Assembly: GCA_002393575.1 (NCBI GenBank)
Contig: DGSN01000042.1
Location: 1 to 58,895, forward strand
DNA from: Prevotellaceae bacterium UBA4361
Lineage (GTDB): Bacteria > Bacteroidota > Bacteroidia > Bacteroidales > Bacteroidaceae
Direction: 5' to 3'
DNA length: 58,895 nt
A model generated the notes under the pieces. That model worked only from the letters and a program-made list of their open reading frames with translations, was not told where the DNA came from and did not search any database. Numbering within the stretch: position 1 is the stretch's first letter; every line of letters begins with the position of its first letter. The position numbers and the translations under genes are program-made. Positions 34,101-41,715 of the stretch are shown here, piece by piece.

Positions 34101-35804
34101 GAAGGAACAGGGTCATTGACCATACTCAATAACCATTCCTACACAGGCGGCAACTATCTGAAGGGAGGAACTGTGAAGGTGAATGTCCTTTCGAACGACA
34201 TCTCTGCAACGGGCAACTTGGGAGCTGTGACCAACTCTCCAGCCAAGTTCACGATGGAAAACGGTGCCGTGCTTCAGAGTACAACAGCGGTAACAAACGG
34301 TTCTCCTATCAGAATGATGGGTGAAGCAGGCGGTGGCATCACTTGTTCAGCCGACTTCATTCAGCAGAAGGCAATCAGTGGTACTTTGTTGATGAAGAAA
34401 GGTGCAGGATGCTTGAAGACAGGTGCTGCAAATAATAGTCTTGCTCGATTGGTTATCGAAGGTGGTTCCGTGGCTGCACAAGCGGGAAATCCTGCATCCA
34501 CGGTGGAATTCCGAAGCGGTACGCTGTGGGATGACGCACAAGCCACCACTCATGCCATCGAAGTGCCAAAGGGAAAAGCAGGAACTTGGCAACTGACATA
34601 TACCTATTACACAGCATACGCCAACAAACTGACAGGCGAGGGAACACTCACCATCGTTCCTCGAAATACAGTCAGTCGTGTGCGCATCACTGGCAACTGG
34701 TCTGAATTTACAGGAACCATCAAGCATAACACCAGCATCTGGCTTCCACTCGATGCTTCCACCGGATTGCCAAACGGCACGCTCGATGTGGCAGCAGGCT
34801 CTACCGTTTCCAACGTGTGCAAGACCTTCCGCATTGGCAGACTAACAGGCGGTGGCGACCTTGCTCATCCTATTGCAGACTTCAAGAGTTCAGCAAGCGT
34901 GAAAGGAAATAACACTTGGCAAGTAGGTAACAGCAGTGAGGAACTTGGCAACTTTACCTTTGCTGGTAGAATCACTGACGCAGGTGGTAGCAACAAGGCG
35001 AACTTCGAGAAAGTGGGTACTTGTAAAATGTCAACATCGGGTGTTTGGGACAATACTGGTACTGTTAAGGTTTTGGAAGGCGAACTCCACGTCAATTCAG
35101 GTTCTGTGTTGGGTAAGGGAGCACTCACCGTTGCTGCTGGGGCACGTCTGAGTGGTATCAGCAAGACTGGTTTACCTCTGACCAACTCTTCGTTCACCAT
35201 TCAGGGCGAACTGCAAGTGGGTGGCACTGCTTCTTCCGTTTCTGGATTCATGGACTTCAATGGCTCAAATCTGAATTTCGGACCTCAATCTCGTCTTATT
35301 CTTGGCTTGCGTACTGCCAGCACGAAGGAAACATCGGCAAGCGGAAGTTATATCACCAATGTAGGAACGCTCACCATGAATGGTACCATCGCTCCTTATC
35401 TCTATCCAAGTTATCAGCCTACTGAAGGCGATGAGCTCCGTCTGTGGGTCAATGTGGCAAGCTTGAAAGGCACTCCTCAGTTCGACCTTCCTACCATACA
35501 TGAATGTAGCAAAGACGAACGCATCTACGAAATCGTTTGGGACACCAGCGACATAGCTCAAGGTGTTCTGAGGATAGCCTCTGTGAAAGATGTGACAACA
35601 GGTATTCAGACCGTGGAAGTGGCAGACGATGAACTGGTGGAAGTGCAGGTGTTCACGCTCAATGGCGAACTCGTTTGCAGTTTCTACTCACCTCTGAAGT
35701 CTGTCAACACTGCTTTCCGAAACACTGCTACCACCAAGGGTGTTTATCTCTTGAAGATGAAGACTGAAGCTGGTAAGACTCTCAGCAGGAAGGTGCTGAA
35801 GTGA
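31155..35804 (+). CDS. PL11 rhamnogalacturonan lyase with autotransporter-type repeats and T9SS tail
   Basis: This is a 1549-residue secreted protein (signal peptide MKKNVLFILLLAVANVCFA). Residues 20-620 are a complete PL11 rhamnogalacturonan lyase: FLSWRIWGEEYYDVSYHVYR, then FG-GAP-like Ca-binding blades (ADVDGDGELEILLKYDN; VGYDWDGDGKAEVVI; ADVDWDGRDEIVFGSM), GHGDAQHCGDFNP and GDILGDWREEIIMRT. From about 650 to 1460 follows a beta-rich region with autotransporter-associated strand repeats (SLIKEGTGSLTILNNHSYTG; VEFRSGTLWDD). The last 80 residues (VQVFTLNGELV, KGVYLLKM, LSRKVLK) are a type-A T9SS sorting domain. It probably stays on the cell surface. It is one of the longest PL11 architectures I can think of. 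Confidence 0.92.
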   Translation: MKKNVLFILLLAVANVCFAQRIVDKLDRGLVAQKASRGVFLSWRIWGEEYYDVSYHVYRDGVKITDAPLDVSNFTDTGGTISNSYAVAAVVRGVEQEPCQAVKPWTSSYKEITPKHDASLLSTYVPNDACCADVDGDGELEILLKYDNHSEISQSYPKYGPTVNGVVTREHSLLECLKMDGTVLWWVNCGPNMGDFQNNEINIVGYDWDGDGKAEVVIRAADGTTIHQADGTVFTVGNANLNYRANTGGGTNWFMHDGAEYLVYMNGETGKPYQCITYPLARLESGENDLNAAWGDGYGHRSSKYFFGAPYLDGHKPSIFLARGIYTRHKMVAYDVNPATHELELRWRWYNNTNGPWKGQGYHNFGIADVDWDGRDEIVFGSMVIDDNGKGLSTTGLGHGDAQHCGDFNPYVHGQEIYACLEDNPGNNYRDATTSKMYHRHVAGNDDGRAMAGNFCNDFPGGLGCSAREGAISLVYNDAVDGLNATGVNTNFRIYWDGDLCEETFNYLNGKNTEGCVAKYGSWTPIYTCAGSMTNNDTKGTPCYQGDILGDWREEIIMRTANNRIRIYSTPTPTKFRNYTLWHDHQYRNAMVWQMCGYNQPPHVSYYLGEMENITVAPPPLIMTGRKQVTDGGTISSALNGEHVIVCENANSQVTIENGAKPYILTFNVPTWVQGTASSEYSSKTASIKYTTYTCNVTGGAIAGDARIVKQGDGVLNLPKADFTHTGETYIWAGVMNFDGTMRNSDVHLNRFAELNSNGGEFKSLTAEYASVIRPGGESAVGAIQLSEGFKLGFGSRLVIDIDAATKTNDCVKAKSIDIERKTGTAWTKYGPEYIQPVIEVRGKDIEAGEYVVMEADVIEGAVSNIKIEGEDISSFKTGLRYENGKVILTLGGTRGATNVEWTGNNSNVWNFADALNFVVSDDETATADMFVSGDVVEFNDNASKYVVNITENVAPSEVIVNTEKSYTFQGTGAITEGSLIKEGTGSLTILNNHSYTGGNYLKGGTVKVNVLSNDISATGNLGAVTNSPAKFTMENGAVLQSTTAVTNGSPIRMMGEAGGGITCSADFIQQKAISGTLLMKKGAGCLKTGAANNSLARLVIEGGSVAAQAGNPASTVEFRSGTLWDDAQATTHAIEVPKGKAGTWQLTYTYYTAYANKLTGEGTLTIVPRNTVSRVRITGNWSEFTGTIKHNTSIWLPLDASTGLPNGTLDVAAGSTVSNVCKTFRIGRLTGGGDLAHPIADFKSSASVKGNNTWQVGNSSEELGNFTFAGRITDAGGSNKANFEKVGTCKMSTSGVWDNTGTVKVLEGELHVNSGSVLGKGALTVAAGARLSGISKTGLPLTNSSFTIQGELQVGGTASSVSGFMDFNGSNLNFGPQSRLILGLRTASTKETSASGSYITNVGTLTMNGTIAPYLYPSYQPTEGDELRLWVNVASLKGTPQFDLPTIHECSKDERIYEIVWDTSDIAQGVLRIASVKDVTTGIQTVEVADDELVEVQVFTLNGELVCSFYSPLKSVNTAFRNTATTKGVYLLKMKTEAGKTLSRKVLK

Positions 35805-35828
35805 CGGACTACCGTTAACAATCAATAA

Positions 35829-35864
35829 GGGGCATGGCAAAAAGATTTCGCCATGCCCCTTTTT
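35829..35864 (+). terminator. Terminator of the PL11 lyase gene
   Basis: A 10-bp perfect stem (GGGGCATGGC 35829-35838 with 35850-35859) is followed by TTTTT, 25 nt after the stop codon. Confidence 0.9.
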
Positions 35865-35868
35865 CCGT

Positions 35869-35922
35869 CTCGGAAAAATGCAAATAAATTTGCTTTTTCG
35901 CTCGACTTGCACTAACTTTGCA
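35869..35922 (+). promoter_or_regulatory. 54-bp promoter module of prs
   Basis: TTTG (35889-35892), a 20-nt spacer and TAACTTTG (35913-35920) are embedded in a 54-bp block that is almost identical to 44630-44683, the promoter region of lepA. The identity extends upstream of -33 (CTCGGAAAA and CAAATAAATTTGCTTTTTCG). Confidence 0.9.
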
Positions 35923-35949
35923 GCGTTTTAGAATTATCTCTTTCCCAAA

Positions 35950-36888
35950 ATGAGTGAATCACGACCTTTCAAGGTGTTTTCGGGCACCAATTCAAGATAC
36001 TTGGCAGACCGCATCTGCCACCATCTTGGATGTCCACTGGGCAATATGATTATAACACACTTTGCCGATGGTGAGTTTGCAGTTAGTTTTGAAGAATCGA
36101 TTCGTGGAAACGATGTATTCCTCATTCAATCCACTTTCCCTAAGAGCGACAACCTAATGGAGTTGCTGCTGATGATTGATGCTGCGAAGCGTGCTTCTGC
36201 CAGCCAAATCATTGCAGTTGTTCCTTATTTCGGTTGGGCGCGTCAGGACCGCAAGGACAAACCACGCGTGTCGATTGGTGCGAAGCTGGTGGCAGACATG
36301 CTTTCCGTGGCAGGCATCGACCGCTTGATGACGATGGATTTGCATGCCGACCAGATTCAAGGCTTCTTCGATGTGCCTGTTGACCACCTCTATGGTTCGC
36401 TTGTGCAGGAGGAATATATTAAGAACTTGCATTTGGACAATCTTGTGATTGCTACGCCCGACGTGGGTGGCTCGAAGCGTGCTGCTCATTTTGCCAAGAA
36501 GTTGGGTTGCGACCTCGTGCTTTGTAATAAGGTGAGGGAACGTGCCAACGTGGTAAGCTCCATCACGATTATCGGTGATGTGAAAGACAAGAACGTGGTG
36601 CTGGTGGACGACATTGTCGATACGGCAGGAACCATCACAAGGGCAGCTGATGCGATGACAGAGGCTGGAGCACGTTCAGTTCGTGCCATTGCCAGCCATT
36701 GCATCATGAGTGACCCAGCCAGCGACCGAGTGCAGCAGAGTTCTTTGGAGGAAATCATTTTCACCGACTCCATTCCTTACACTCAGAAATGCGCCAAGGT
36801 GAAGCAAATCTCCGTGGCAGAAATGTTTGCACGTGCCATTCGTTGCAATGTGGAAAATGCTTCTGTCAGCGAGGCTTTCGACTTTTAA
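35950..36888 (+). CDS. prs: Ribose-phosphate pyrophosphokinase (PRPP synthetase)
   Basis: This is a 312-residue cytosolic enzyme that makes PRPP from ribose 5-phosphate and ATP, feeding purine, pyrimidine, NAD, tryptophan and histidine synthesis (HisG in this window uses PRPP). Class-I signatures are visible: FSGTNSRYLADRICHHLGCP, the FADGE motif, DLHADQIQGFF, the catalytic/Mg loop TPDVGGSKRA and the PRPP-binding VVLVDDIVDTAGTI. The length is normal. It has the strong 54-bp promoter module just upstream. The FMN-binding gene follows after 36 nt. Confidence 0.97.
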   Translation: MSESRPFKVFSGTNSRYLADRICHHLGCPLGNMIITHFADGEFAVSFEESIRGNDVFLIQSTFPKSDNLMELLLMIDAAKRASASQIIAVVPYFGWARQDRKDKPRVSIGAKLVADMLSVAGIDRLMTMDLHADQIQGFFDVPVDHLYGSLVQEEYIKNLHLDNLVIATPDVGGSKRAAHFAKKLGCDLVLCNKVRERANVVSSITIIGDVKDKNVVLVDDIVDTAGTITRAADAMTEAGARSVRAIASHCIMSDPASDRVQQSSLEEIIFTDSIPYTQKCAKVKQISVAEMFARAIRCNVENASVSEAFDF

Positions 36889-36924
36889 TTATCATCTTTT
36901 TATATTCTAAACTTTTAACTTACA

Positions 36925-37386
36925 ATGATGAAATCTATTTCAAAATGCTGTTTAGTGCTTGCATTGGCAATGGCATCGGAATGTGCATTTGCCCAAGCCA
37001 ATTCTCAGGGTGCAAGAAACCCTCGCCGTCAGCGTCCTGCTGCATACGTCATTCCTACGGATGCTCCTATCCTTACCAAGAAGAGTGGCACTTATGTGAT
37101 TAACACATCAGGACTTTGCAAGGATGTGAAAGGCTACAAGGATTTAGTTCCTGTGGAAATCACTATCAAGAGCGACAAGATTGTCAACATTGAAGTGCTC
37201 CGCAACAACGAAGGACCTAAGTATATGGCTTCTGCATCGAAAGGCATCCTTGACAAGTATATCGGCATGAAAGTGAAGAAAGTGCGTAATGCCAAGGTGG
37301 ATGCTGTTGCTGGTGCCACTTTCACATCGAACGCCCTGATTCAGAACATCAACAGCGGACTGAATTATTATTTGGAAAACAAGTGA
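36925..37386 (+). CDS. Secreted FMN-binding domain protein (ApbE flavinylation target)
   Basis: This is a 153-residue protein with signal peptide MMKSISKCCLVLALAMASECAFAQ and a C-terminal FMN-binding domain (about 65-150). The motif DAVAGATFT matches the D-x-x-(S/A)-GAT-x-T site at which ApbE attaches FMN covalently to the last Thr. Such secreted domains act as electron carriers at or outside the cytoplasmic membrane in RnfG/NqrC-like or extracellular electron transfer systems. No redox partner is adjacent. It lies 36 nt after prs and is possibly co-transcribed; the partner genes must be elsewhere. Short, but well supported. Confidence 0.85.
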   Translation: MMKSISKCCLVLALAMASECAFAQANSQGARNPRRQRPAAYVIPTDAPILTKKSGTYVINTSGLCKDVKGYKDLVPVEITIKSDKIVNIEVLRNNEGPKYMASASKGILDKYIGMKVKKVRNAKVDAVAGATFTSNALIQNINSGLNYYLENK

Positions 37387-37515
37387 TAAATGAAGAATGA
37401 AAAATGAAGAATGAAGAATGTATTTTACACTGAACATTGAATCAGTAATTTCCATTCTTCATTCTTTATTCTTCATTCCTCATTCCTCATTCTTCATTCT
37501 TCATTCCTCATTAAA
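37386..37515. repeat. AT-rich spacer of GAAGAATG/CATTCTTC repeats
   Basis: Tandem GAAGAATG units (37390-37423) are mirrored by CATTCTTC units (37453-37513), giving a large dyad between two convergent genes. The composition resembles 30040-30140. Confidence 0.7.
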
Positions 37516-37522
37516 AACCTTA

Positions 37523-37557
37523 ATCCTCATTCCTTTCTCGGAGTGAGGATTTTTTTT
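37523..37557. terminator. Convergent terminator overlapping the C10 gene end
   Basis: An 11-bp stem with one G-T pair (ATCCTCATTCC 37523-37533 with 37540-37550), a 6-nt loop and TTTTTTT. It overlaps the last codons of the minus-strand protease gene and serves the plus-strand FMN gene. Confidence 0.8.
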
Positions 37558-39539
37558 CTGTTTTTCACGACGATTGTTCCCTTTGGTAGTGTAGCTTCAG
37601 AGAGAGGACGGCCCGAGAGGTCGAAGGTGCTGTGGCTACTGTTGTATGCATCGTTCGTGATGCTGTGGATGCCCACGTCGTCAGCATTGAGAACCGTAAC
37701 AACATGAGTTGTGTCGGTGTAGATGAGCTTCATGTTGTTAGTGAAAAGGTCGATGTCGGCGAAGATGTGGAAATAATACTTGCCAACAGATACACCTTGC
37801 AAATTCGTCATTTTCAATTCGATGTCTTGCGTTTCATCGCTACCGATAGATAAGCCCACTTCGTTGAAGAACTTGAATGCGACAGGATTGTCGATAGGGG
37901 AGAGGGCATAGTAGAGTCTTCCCGAGTATTCAGCACCTTGGTTGTGGAGCGTGAAGGAGAAGTGTGGCGGTGTGCGACGAATGAGCGTGTCAGGGAAAAC
38001 CACGTTGCTCACTTCCAAATCTGCCAATTCATGTTCGGGCGTTGACAAGAGGTAAGTGCCGTCGGCATTCATCGTGCAAAGTAGGTAGTTTGGCATACCT
38101 ATCTGGGTGCGAGCCTCATGGAATTGCCCATTCTCTTCATACACAGGGCAGATGCGATAGTTGCCAGGAGCAAGGTTTTTCGGAATAGAGATTTCCAAAG
38201 TGTCGGTGTATGTGGTGTCGTCGATTTCCTCCAATGCAAACACGCGGTCGTACTGGTAGAGAAGGGTAGTGCTTGCTGCATCAGTCACTTTCCCGTTAGT
38301 CATGGGTTTTAGCGCAATGCCCACTTTCCCCTCATGGCTGTTCCAGCCCACGTTGCCTAAATGATAGACGGCAATGGAATTGTCCCCCAAGGCTTCAATA
38401 TGCGAGAAGCCATAGATGTACGTCTGTTTGCTCGGAGAACTGTTCTTCTTGGGCTGCACACCAGTCAAGATGCTCTGAAGCAGATTGAATCCACCTTCAG
38501 GGTTGTTCTTGTCGTGCCATTTCGGTTGGTCGGGCGTGAGCCAAGTGAAGTAATAGTACCCATCCGCATCGCCTTCGGGATTGCCAAACTTGATGTGGAA
38601 ATAGCCGTCGGCATCATATCCGTCGCACACGAAACTGTGAGCCAATTCAGGCGACCATCCACTGACGATGAGAGGTCGTCCGTCACTGATTTCGTGGAAC
38701 ATGATGGAGTCCCATTCCACTTGGGAGAAGAAGTTTCTGAAATAGAGTTGCATCCCTTCGTCGTAGCCGAAATAATTGACGAGCGCCAATGGCTGACGAA
38801 TGGTTTGCGCACCGCTCGAACCTGTTCCGTAGCGCATGTTGACCGAAATGCCACAGTCGCTCATGAGTTGAGCCACAGCATTGGCTTGGCGTTCGGTGTA
38901 GCCATAGTAATAATTGTCGAGCATGTGGTCCCAATCGTAAGTGTGACTGCCAAAATCCGCCGTGAGCGTATAGCCGCATCCCGTCGAGTCGGTGTAAGTG
39001 TATGAGCCCTTACCCTGCTTCGGCCATTCCCAGTAGTTCATCACCTGTGCCATCGCCAATGCCACGCAGCCCACGATGCAGGTGTCGGGCTGAGCTACGC
39101 CATCAATCGTGTCCTCATATACTACGGGGCACATCCGCTTGTAGGCAGAAAATTCCTGTTCCCATTCATCCGTACAGAGAGGACTGACCGATTCCTTCAC
39201 GTCAGACGGTTTGAATATGCGATGACTGCTGTTAGCTATGCTCTTTTCCATCTGTTGGATGAATTTCCTAAACTGCTCATTCTTGTACGCATTCTCGAAA
39301 TGGCTTCCATCGGAATATCCCAGAATGGCAGGACTGTTCTCCGAAGCCGAAGCCAATACAAACCCGTCTCTTGAGTCGAACGCATAGAGTTGTTCCGACT
39401 CGTAAGCCAAACTCAGTTTCGGTTGTGCCACCCTTTGCATAGCCCTTTCCACAGAAATGCGCTGCGCGTGGCACATTGTCGTTACCATGAAAAACAAAAG
39501 GAAACCAACTCCTGTTTTATGTACTTCTTGCATTTTCAT
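37527..39539 (-). CDS. Secreted C10 family cysteine protease (streptopain-like) with T9SS tail
   Basis: This is a 670-residue protein: a signal peptide, an inhibitory-type propeptide (about 25-120) and a C10 papain-like domain with C158 in DTCIVGCVALAMAQV and H301 in LAHSFVCDGYDADGYFHIKF; GNPEGDADGYYYF follows. Streptopain and interpain of oral Prevotella are the prototypes. Residues 480-620 form an Ig-like beta domain. The end (GIHSITNDA, then FDLSGRPLSEATLPKG and VVKNRKKILTPRK) is a type-A T9SS sorting signal. It is expressed from an unusual repeat-containing leader shared with the other C10 gene. An internal ATG at 39533 is an alternative start. Confidence 0.9.
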   Translation of the reverse strand: MKMQEVHKTGVGFLLFFMVTTMCHAQRISVERAMQRVAQPKLSLAYESEQLYAFDSRDGFVLASASENSPAILGYSDGSHFENAYKNEQFRKFIQQMEKSIANSSHRIFKPSDVKESVSPLCTDEWEQEFSAYKRMCPVVYEDTIDGVAQPDTCIVGCVALAMAQVMNYWEWPKQGKGSYTYTDSTGCGYTLTADFGSHTYDWDHMLDNYYYGYTERQANAVAQLMSDCGISVNMRYGTGSSGAQTIRQPLALVNYFGYDEGMQLYFRNFFSQVEWDSIMFHEISDGRPLIVSGWSPELAHSFVCDGYDADGYFHIKFGNPEGDADGYYYFTWLTPDQPKWHDKNNPEGGFNLLQSILTGVQPKKNSSPSKQTYIYGFSHIEALGDNSIAVYHLGNVGWNSHEGKVGIALKPMTNGKVTDAASTTLLYQYDRVFALEEIDDTTYTDTLEISIPKNLAPGNYRICPVYEENGQFHEARTQIGMPNYLLCTMNADGTYLLSTPEHELADLEVSNVVFPDTLIRRTPPHFSFTLHNQGAEYSGRLYYALSPIDNPVAFKFFNEVGLSIGSDETQDIELKMTNLQGVSVGKYYFHIFADIDLFTNNMKLIYTDTTHVVTVLNADDVGIHSITNDAYNSSHSTFDLSGRPLSEATLPKGTIVVKNRKKILTPRKE

Positions 39540-39543
39540 TCTT

Positions 39544-39734
39544 CAGTCAACAAATTATTTTTTTAGTCAACAAATTATTTTTTTTAGTCAACAAATTAGC
39601 ACAAATTTTCTCAAAAATTCCTTTCTTAACGATAACCATAACCCTAACTTTTCATCCAGATAGCGGTTAAGGTTGAATCCTCTATTTGTGCCTTATTTGT
39701 GTAAATTTGTTGACAGAAAAAAATTTGTTGACTC
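39544..39734 (-). repeat. GTCAACAAA-repeat element, copy A (upstream of C10 protease)
   Basis: Read on the minus strand it begins AGTGAAAAATGAGTCAACAAA, then GTCAACAAATTTACACAAAT and GGCACAAA, and after a variable middle ends with three TTTGTTGACT units, the last directly before the protease ATG. The same order of parts, in the same orientation, is found at 46610-46795 before the second C10 gene. The middle differs between copies. Confidence 0.85.
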
Positions 39735-39770
39735 ATTTTTCACTTTTCATTTTTCATTTTTCATTTTTTT

Positions 39771-40379
39771 TCAGTCTGCCAATTTTCTCAGCAGCTTGAA
39801 TTGCTCCACGATGTCGTGGAAATTCGATGATTCGTGAGCGTCGAAATGCTCCCACAGTCCAGTCATCACAGCAGCACCACCGAAGCCCATGTTTTTCACA
39901 CGTTTGATGTTCTTGGCATTGATTCCCCCCACGGCAATCACCTTCTTGTTGACGATGCCGTCAGCAGCAGCTTGGGTGAGTTGATGGGTGCTGAAAGCTT
40001 CCCTTTTGATTTTTCCCGACTTGCTATCGTAGATAGGACCGAGGAACACATAGCTGCACCGAGGTTTCCATTCCTTCACTTCCTCCAGCGAGTGACAAGA
40101 GCGTGACACATGGCCTTTGTAACCAATTGGAATTTCAGGATTGCGGTCGTTCAAGTGAATGCCCTTCAGTCCGAATTCGTCTTTCAGGTAGAAATGGTCG
40201 TGTACCACGATGTGCTTCAGCCACGGCTTGTCGATGAGTCGCAGCAGTCGTTCGCAAAAGATGGGCTCCGAGTCGGGCTTCTTCAGATGCAGCACATCCA
40301 GTCCCTCCTCGAAGAGCGCATTCAGTATGAGATGTTCCTCCACGAAAAACGTGGGAGACGTAATCGCTATCAGATTCAT
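39771..40379 (-). CDS. thiE: Thiamine phosphate synthase / TenI-like protein
   Basis: I start at the ATG giving MNLIAITSPTFFVEEHLILN, which aligns with the family N-terminus, rather than at the upstream ATG at 40454. It is a (beta/alpha)8 barrel of 202 residues with the ThiE pattern: VLHLKKPDSE, IVVHDHFYLKDEFGLKGIHL, GHVSRSCHSLEE, YVFLGPIYDSKSGK and VIAVGGINAKNI. ThiE joins hydroxymethylpyrimidine diphosphate to thiazole phosphate, while the TenI paralogue is a thiazole tautomerase. No other thi genes are adjacent, so a TenI-type role cannot be excluded. Confidence 0.82.
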   Translation of the reverse strand: MNLIAITSPTFFVEEHLILNALFEEGLDVLHLKKPDSEPIFCERLLRLIDKPWLKHIVVHDHFYLKDEFGLKGIHLNDRNPEIPIGYKGHVSRSCHSLEEVKEWKPRCSYVFLGPIYDSKSGKIKREAFSTHQLTQAAADGIVNKKVIAVGGINAKNIKRVKNMGFGGAAVMTGLWEHFDAHESSNFHDIVEQFKLLRKLAD

Positions 40380-40580
40380 TGCATTTTCTTTCTTTATTTG
40401 CAAATGAAAGCAAAGTTTTTCAGATGACAAAATTTTCATCTTCATTTCTCTCATTTTTGCCTATCATTTTAACGGATAGCAATTGAAATATATTTCTAAT
40501 CGACAGAATTATTCCATGTTTTTCTTTTCGGATAGCAGAATTTCTTCGTGTAATTAGTCTGAGAAATAGTTCTTTTTGTG

Positions 40581-40588
40581 TAAATTTG
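40581..40588 (+). promoter_or_regulatory. -7 element of the toxin-antitoxin operon
   Basis: TAAATTTG fits TAnnTTTG, 27 nt before the antitoxin ATG at 40615. Confidence 0.6.
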
Positions 40589-40614
40589 CAACTGAAAACA
40601 AAACCACAGCAAAT

Positions 40615-40854
40615 ATGACGACTATTACTATTAACATTCCCAGCAACGAAGTCAGTTTCTTCAAGAAGATTGCAAAAAGGATGGGCTGGACGATAGAGCG
40701 TAAGCATGCAGTCAAGCACAGACTCTATGACCCTGAAACTGGAGATTATTTGAATGATGCCACAATGAAGGTCATTGAAAATGCCCAAAAGGGAAAGGAC
40801 ATCATTGAAGTCGGTTCGATGGAAGACTATCTGAAATTGGTCAACAATTTGTAA
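40615..40854 (+). CDS. Type II antitoxin partner of a YafQ-like toxin
   Basis: This is a 79-residue protein starting MTTITINIPSNEVSFFKKIA. An upstream frame extension is rejected because it would include the promoter. The N-terminal strand followed by helices resembles a ribbon-helix-helix or small antitoxin fold, and the C-terminal half (DYLNDATMKVIENAQKGKDI) is charged and likely binds the toxin. It ends 6 nt before the toxin ATG. Antitoxins of this type usually repress their own operon. The family assignment rests mainly on the partner. Confidence 0.75.
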   Translation: MTTITINIPSNEVSFFKKIAKRMGWTIERKHAVKHRLYDPETGDYLNDATMKVIENAQKGKDIIEVGSMEDYLKLVNNL

Positions 40855-40860
40855 TTGATA

Positions 40861-41145
40861 ATGGCGCAGTTCACACTTCAACTCACAAATCGTTTTTTGC
40901 GCGATCTGAAACTGGCTCGCAAGCGTGGTATGGACGAAAGCTTGCTTAATGAAATTATTTGCAAGTTGCTTAATGGCGAGACTTTGCCTGCCAAGAACCG
41001 CGACCACCTGTTGCGTGGTGATTACGAGGGTTTTCGAGAGTGCCACATCACCCCAGATTGGTTACTTATCTACATTAAGGACACCGAAATTAAAATTATC
41101 TCACTCCAGCGGACTGGCACTCATTCTGACCTTTTCGGCAAATAG
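40861..41145 (+). CDS. YafQ family type II toxin (mRNA interferase)
   Basis: This is a 94-residue RelE-superfamily protein. The residues that matter in E. coli YafQ (H50, H63, D67, W68, H87) have counterparts here: H49 (NRDHL), H62, D66 and W67 (ECHITPDWLLIY) and H88 (RTGTHSDLF), so an active ribosome-dependent endoribonuclease is likely. ATG at 40861 is preferred over an upstream TTG. The pair ends at a terminator-like hairpin. Confidence 0.92.
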   Translation: MAQFTLQLTNRFLRDLKLARKRGMDESLLNEIICKLLNGETLPAKNRDHLLRGDYEGFRECHITPDWLLIYIKDTEIKIISLQRTGTHSDLFGK

Positions 41146-41178
41146 AATAAACGAAAAACAAAAGGTAAAACCGTATTA

Positions 41179-41234
41179 AAAAGCCGAGCAGGGAGATGAT
41201 GTCGAATGTCGGCAGGGGCTTCCTACTCGGCTTT
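41179..41234 (+). terminator. Hairpin after the toxin gene
   Basis: AAAGCCGAG (from 41179) pairs with CTCGGCTTT (41226-41234), with AGG/CCT pairing continuing the stem around a loop of about 25 nt. It lies 35 nt after the toxin stop codon. Confidence 0.65.
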
Positions 41235-41273
41235 ATGAAAGTTTTGGTCTAATGTATATTGGAGCACAGAAAA

Positions 41274-41336
41274 ACAACGAAGGTTCGTTTGCATTTGTTT
41301 GAAGGTTCATTGAAGATGCAACGAACCTTCGTTTGT
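41274..41336. repeat. Inverted repeat ACGAAGGTTCGTT
   Basis: Near-perfect 21-nt arms (41274-41294 and 41316-41336) share ACGAAGGTTCGTT, with a further GAAGGTTC copy at 41345. It is non-coding. Confidence 0.7.
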
Positions 41337-41412
41337 GTTCTTTTGAAGGTTCAACCGAAGAAGCATGACGCATTTTCGTTTATGTAGGCTTAGAAAGTCC
41401 TGAAAGGACGAT

Positions 41413-41594
41413 AGACCACAGGCAGGTGGTGAAGCGTAGCGGAACCCCTGCATATAGTTCAAAAGTAAACCAAGCCCCGAAGGCGGCGACAGAAAAAAAG
41501 GCAAACGTCTCTGTCACACCCTTCGGGGTTTTGTTGTCGGTCGTGTGCTTTGCAGGGGTTCCGTGCTTCGCACTTCACCACCTGCCTGTGGTCT
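41413..41594. repeat. 182-nt giant hairpin element
   Basis: The outer arms 41413-41452 and 41551-41594 pair over about 40 nt (shared AGACCACAGGCAGGTGGTGAA and GGAACCCCTGCA). Nested inside are CCCCGAAGG with CCTTCGGGG and GACAG with CTGTC. A flanking palindrome ATGCCTTCGGCAT follows at about 41598. Short open frames inside are an effect of the palindrome. Sequences of this kind are scattered in Bacteroidales genomes; I know no function. Confidence 0.8.
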
Positions 41595-41715
41595 TTCATG
41601 CCTTCGGCATTTTAGTGGACGCCAATATTATTGGACTCCTATGATTCGTATTTATGAGTGCTGCCAGATAAACCATATTGACGATGGTAGCTCGGAATTT
41701 TTTCTTACCATTTTG

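Noticed and set aside
40380..40454. Longer start for the ThiE-like protein
   Set aside because: The added 25 residues do not fit the family; MNLIAITSP is the expected barrel start.
41307..41644. Short open frames on both strands in 41307-41644
   Set aside because: They are translations of a giant palindrome; no start context or protein features.
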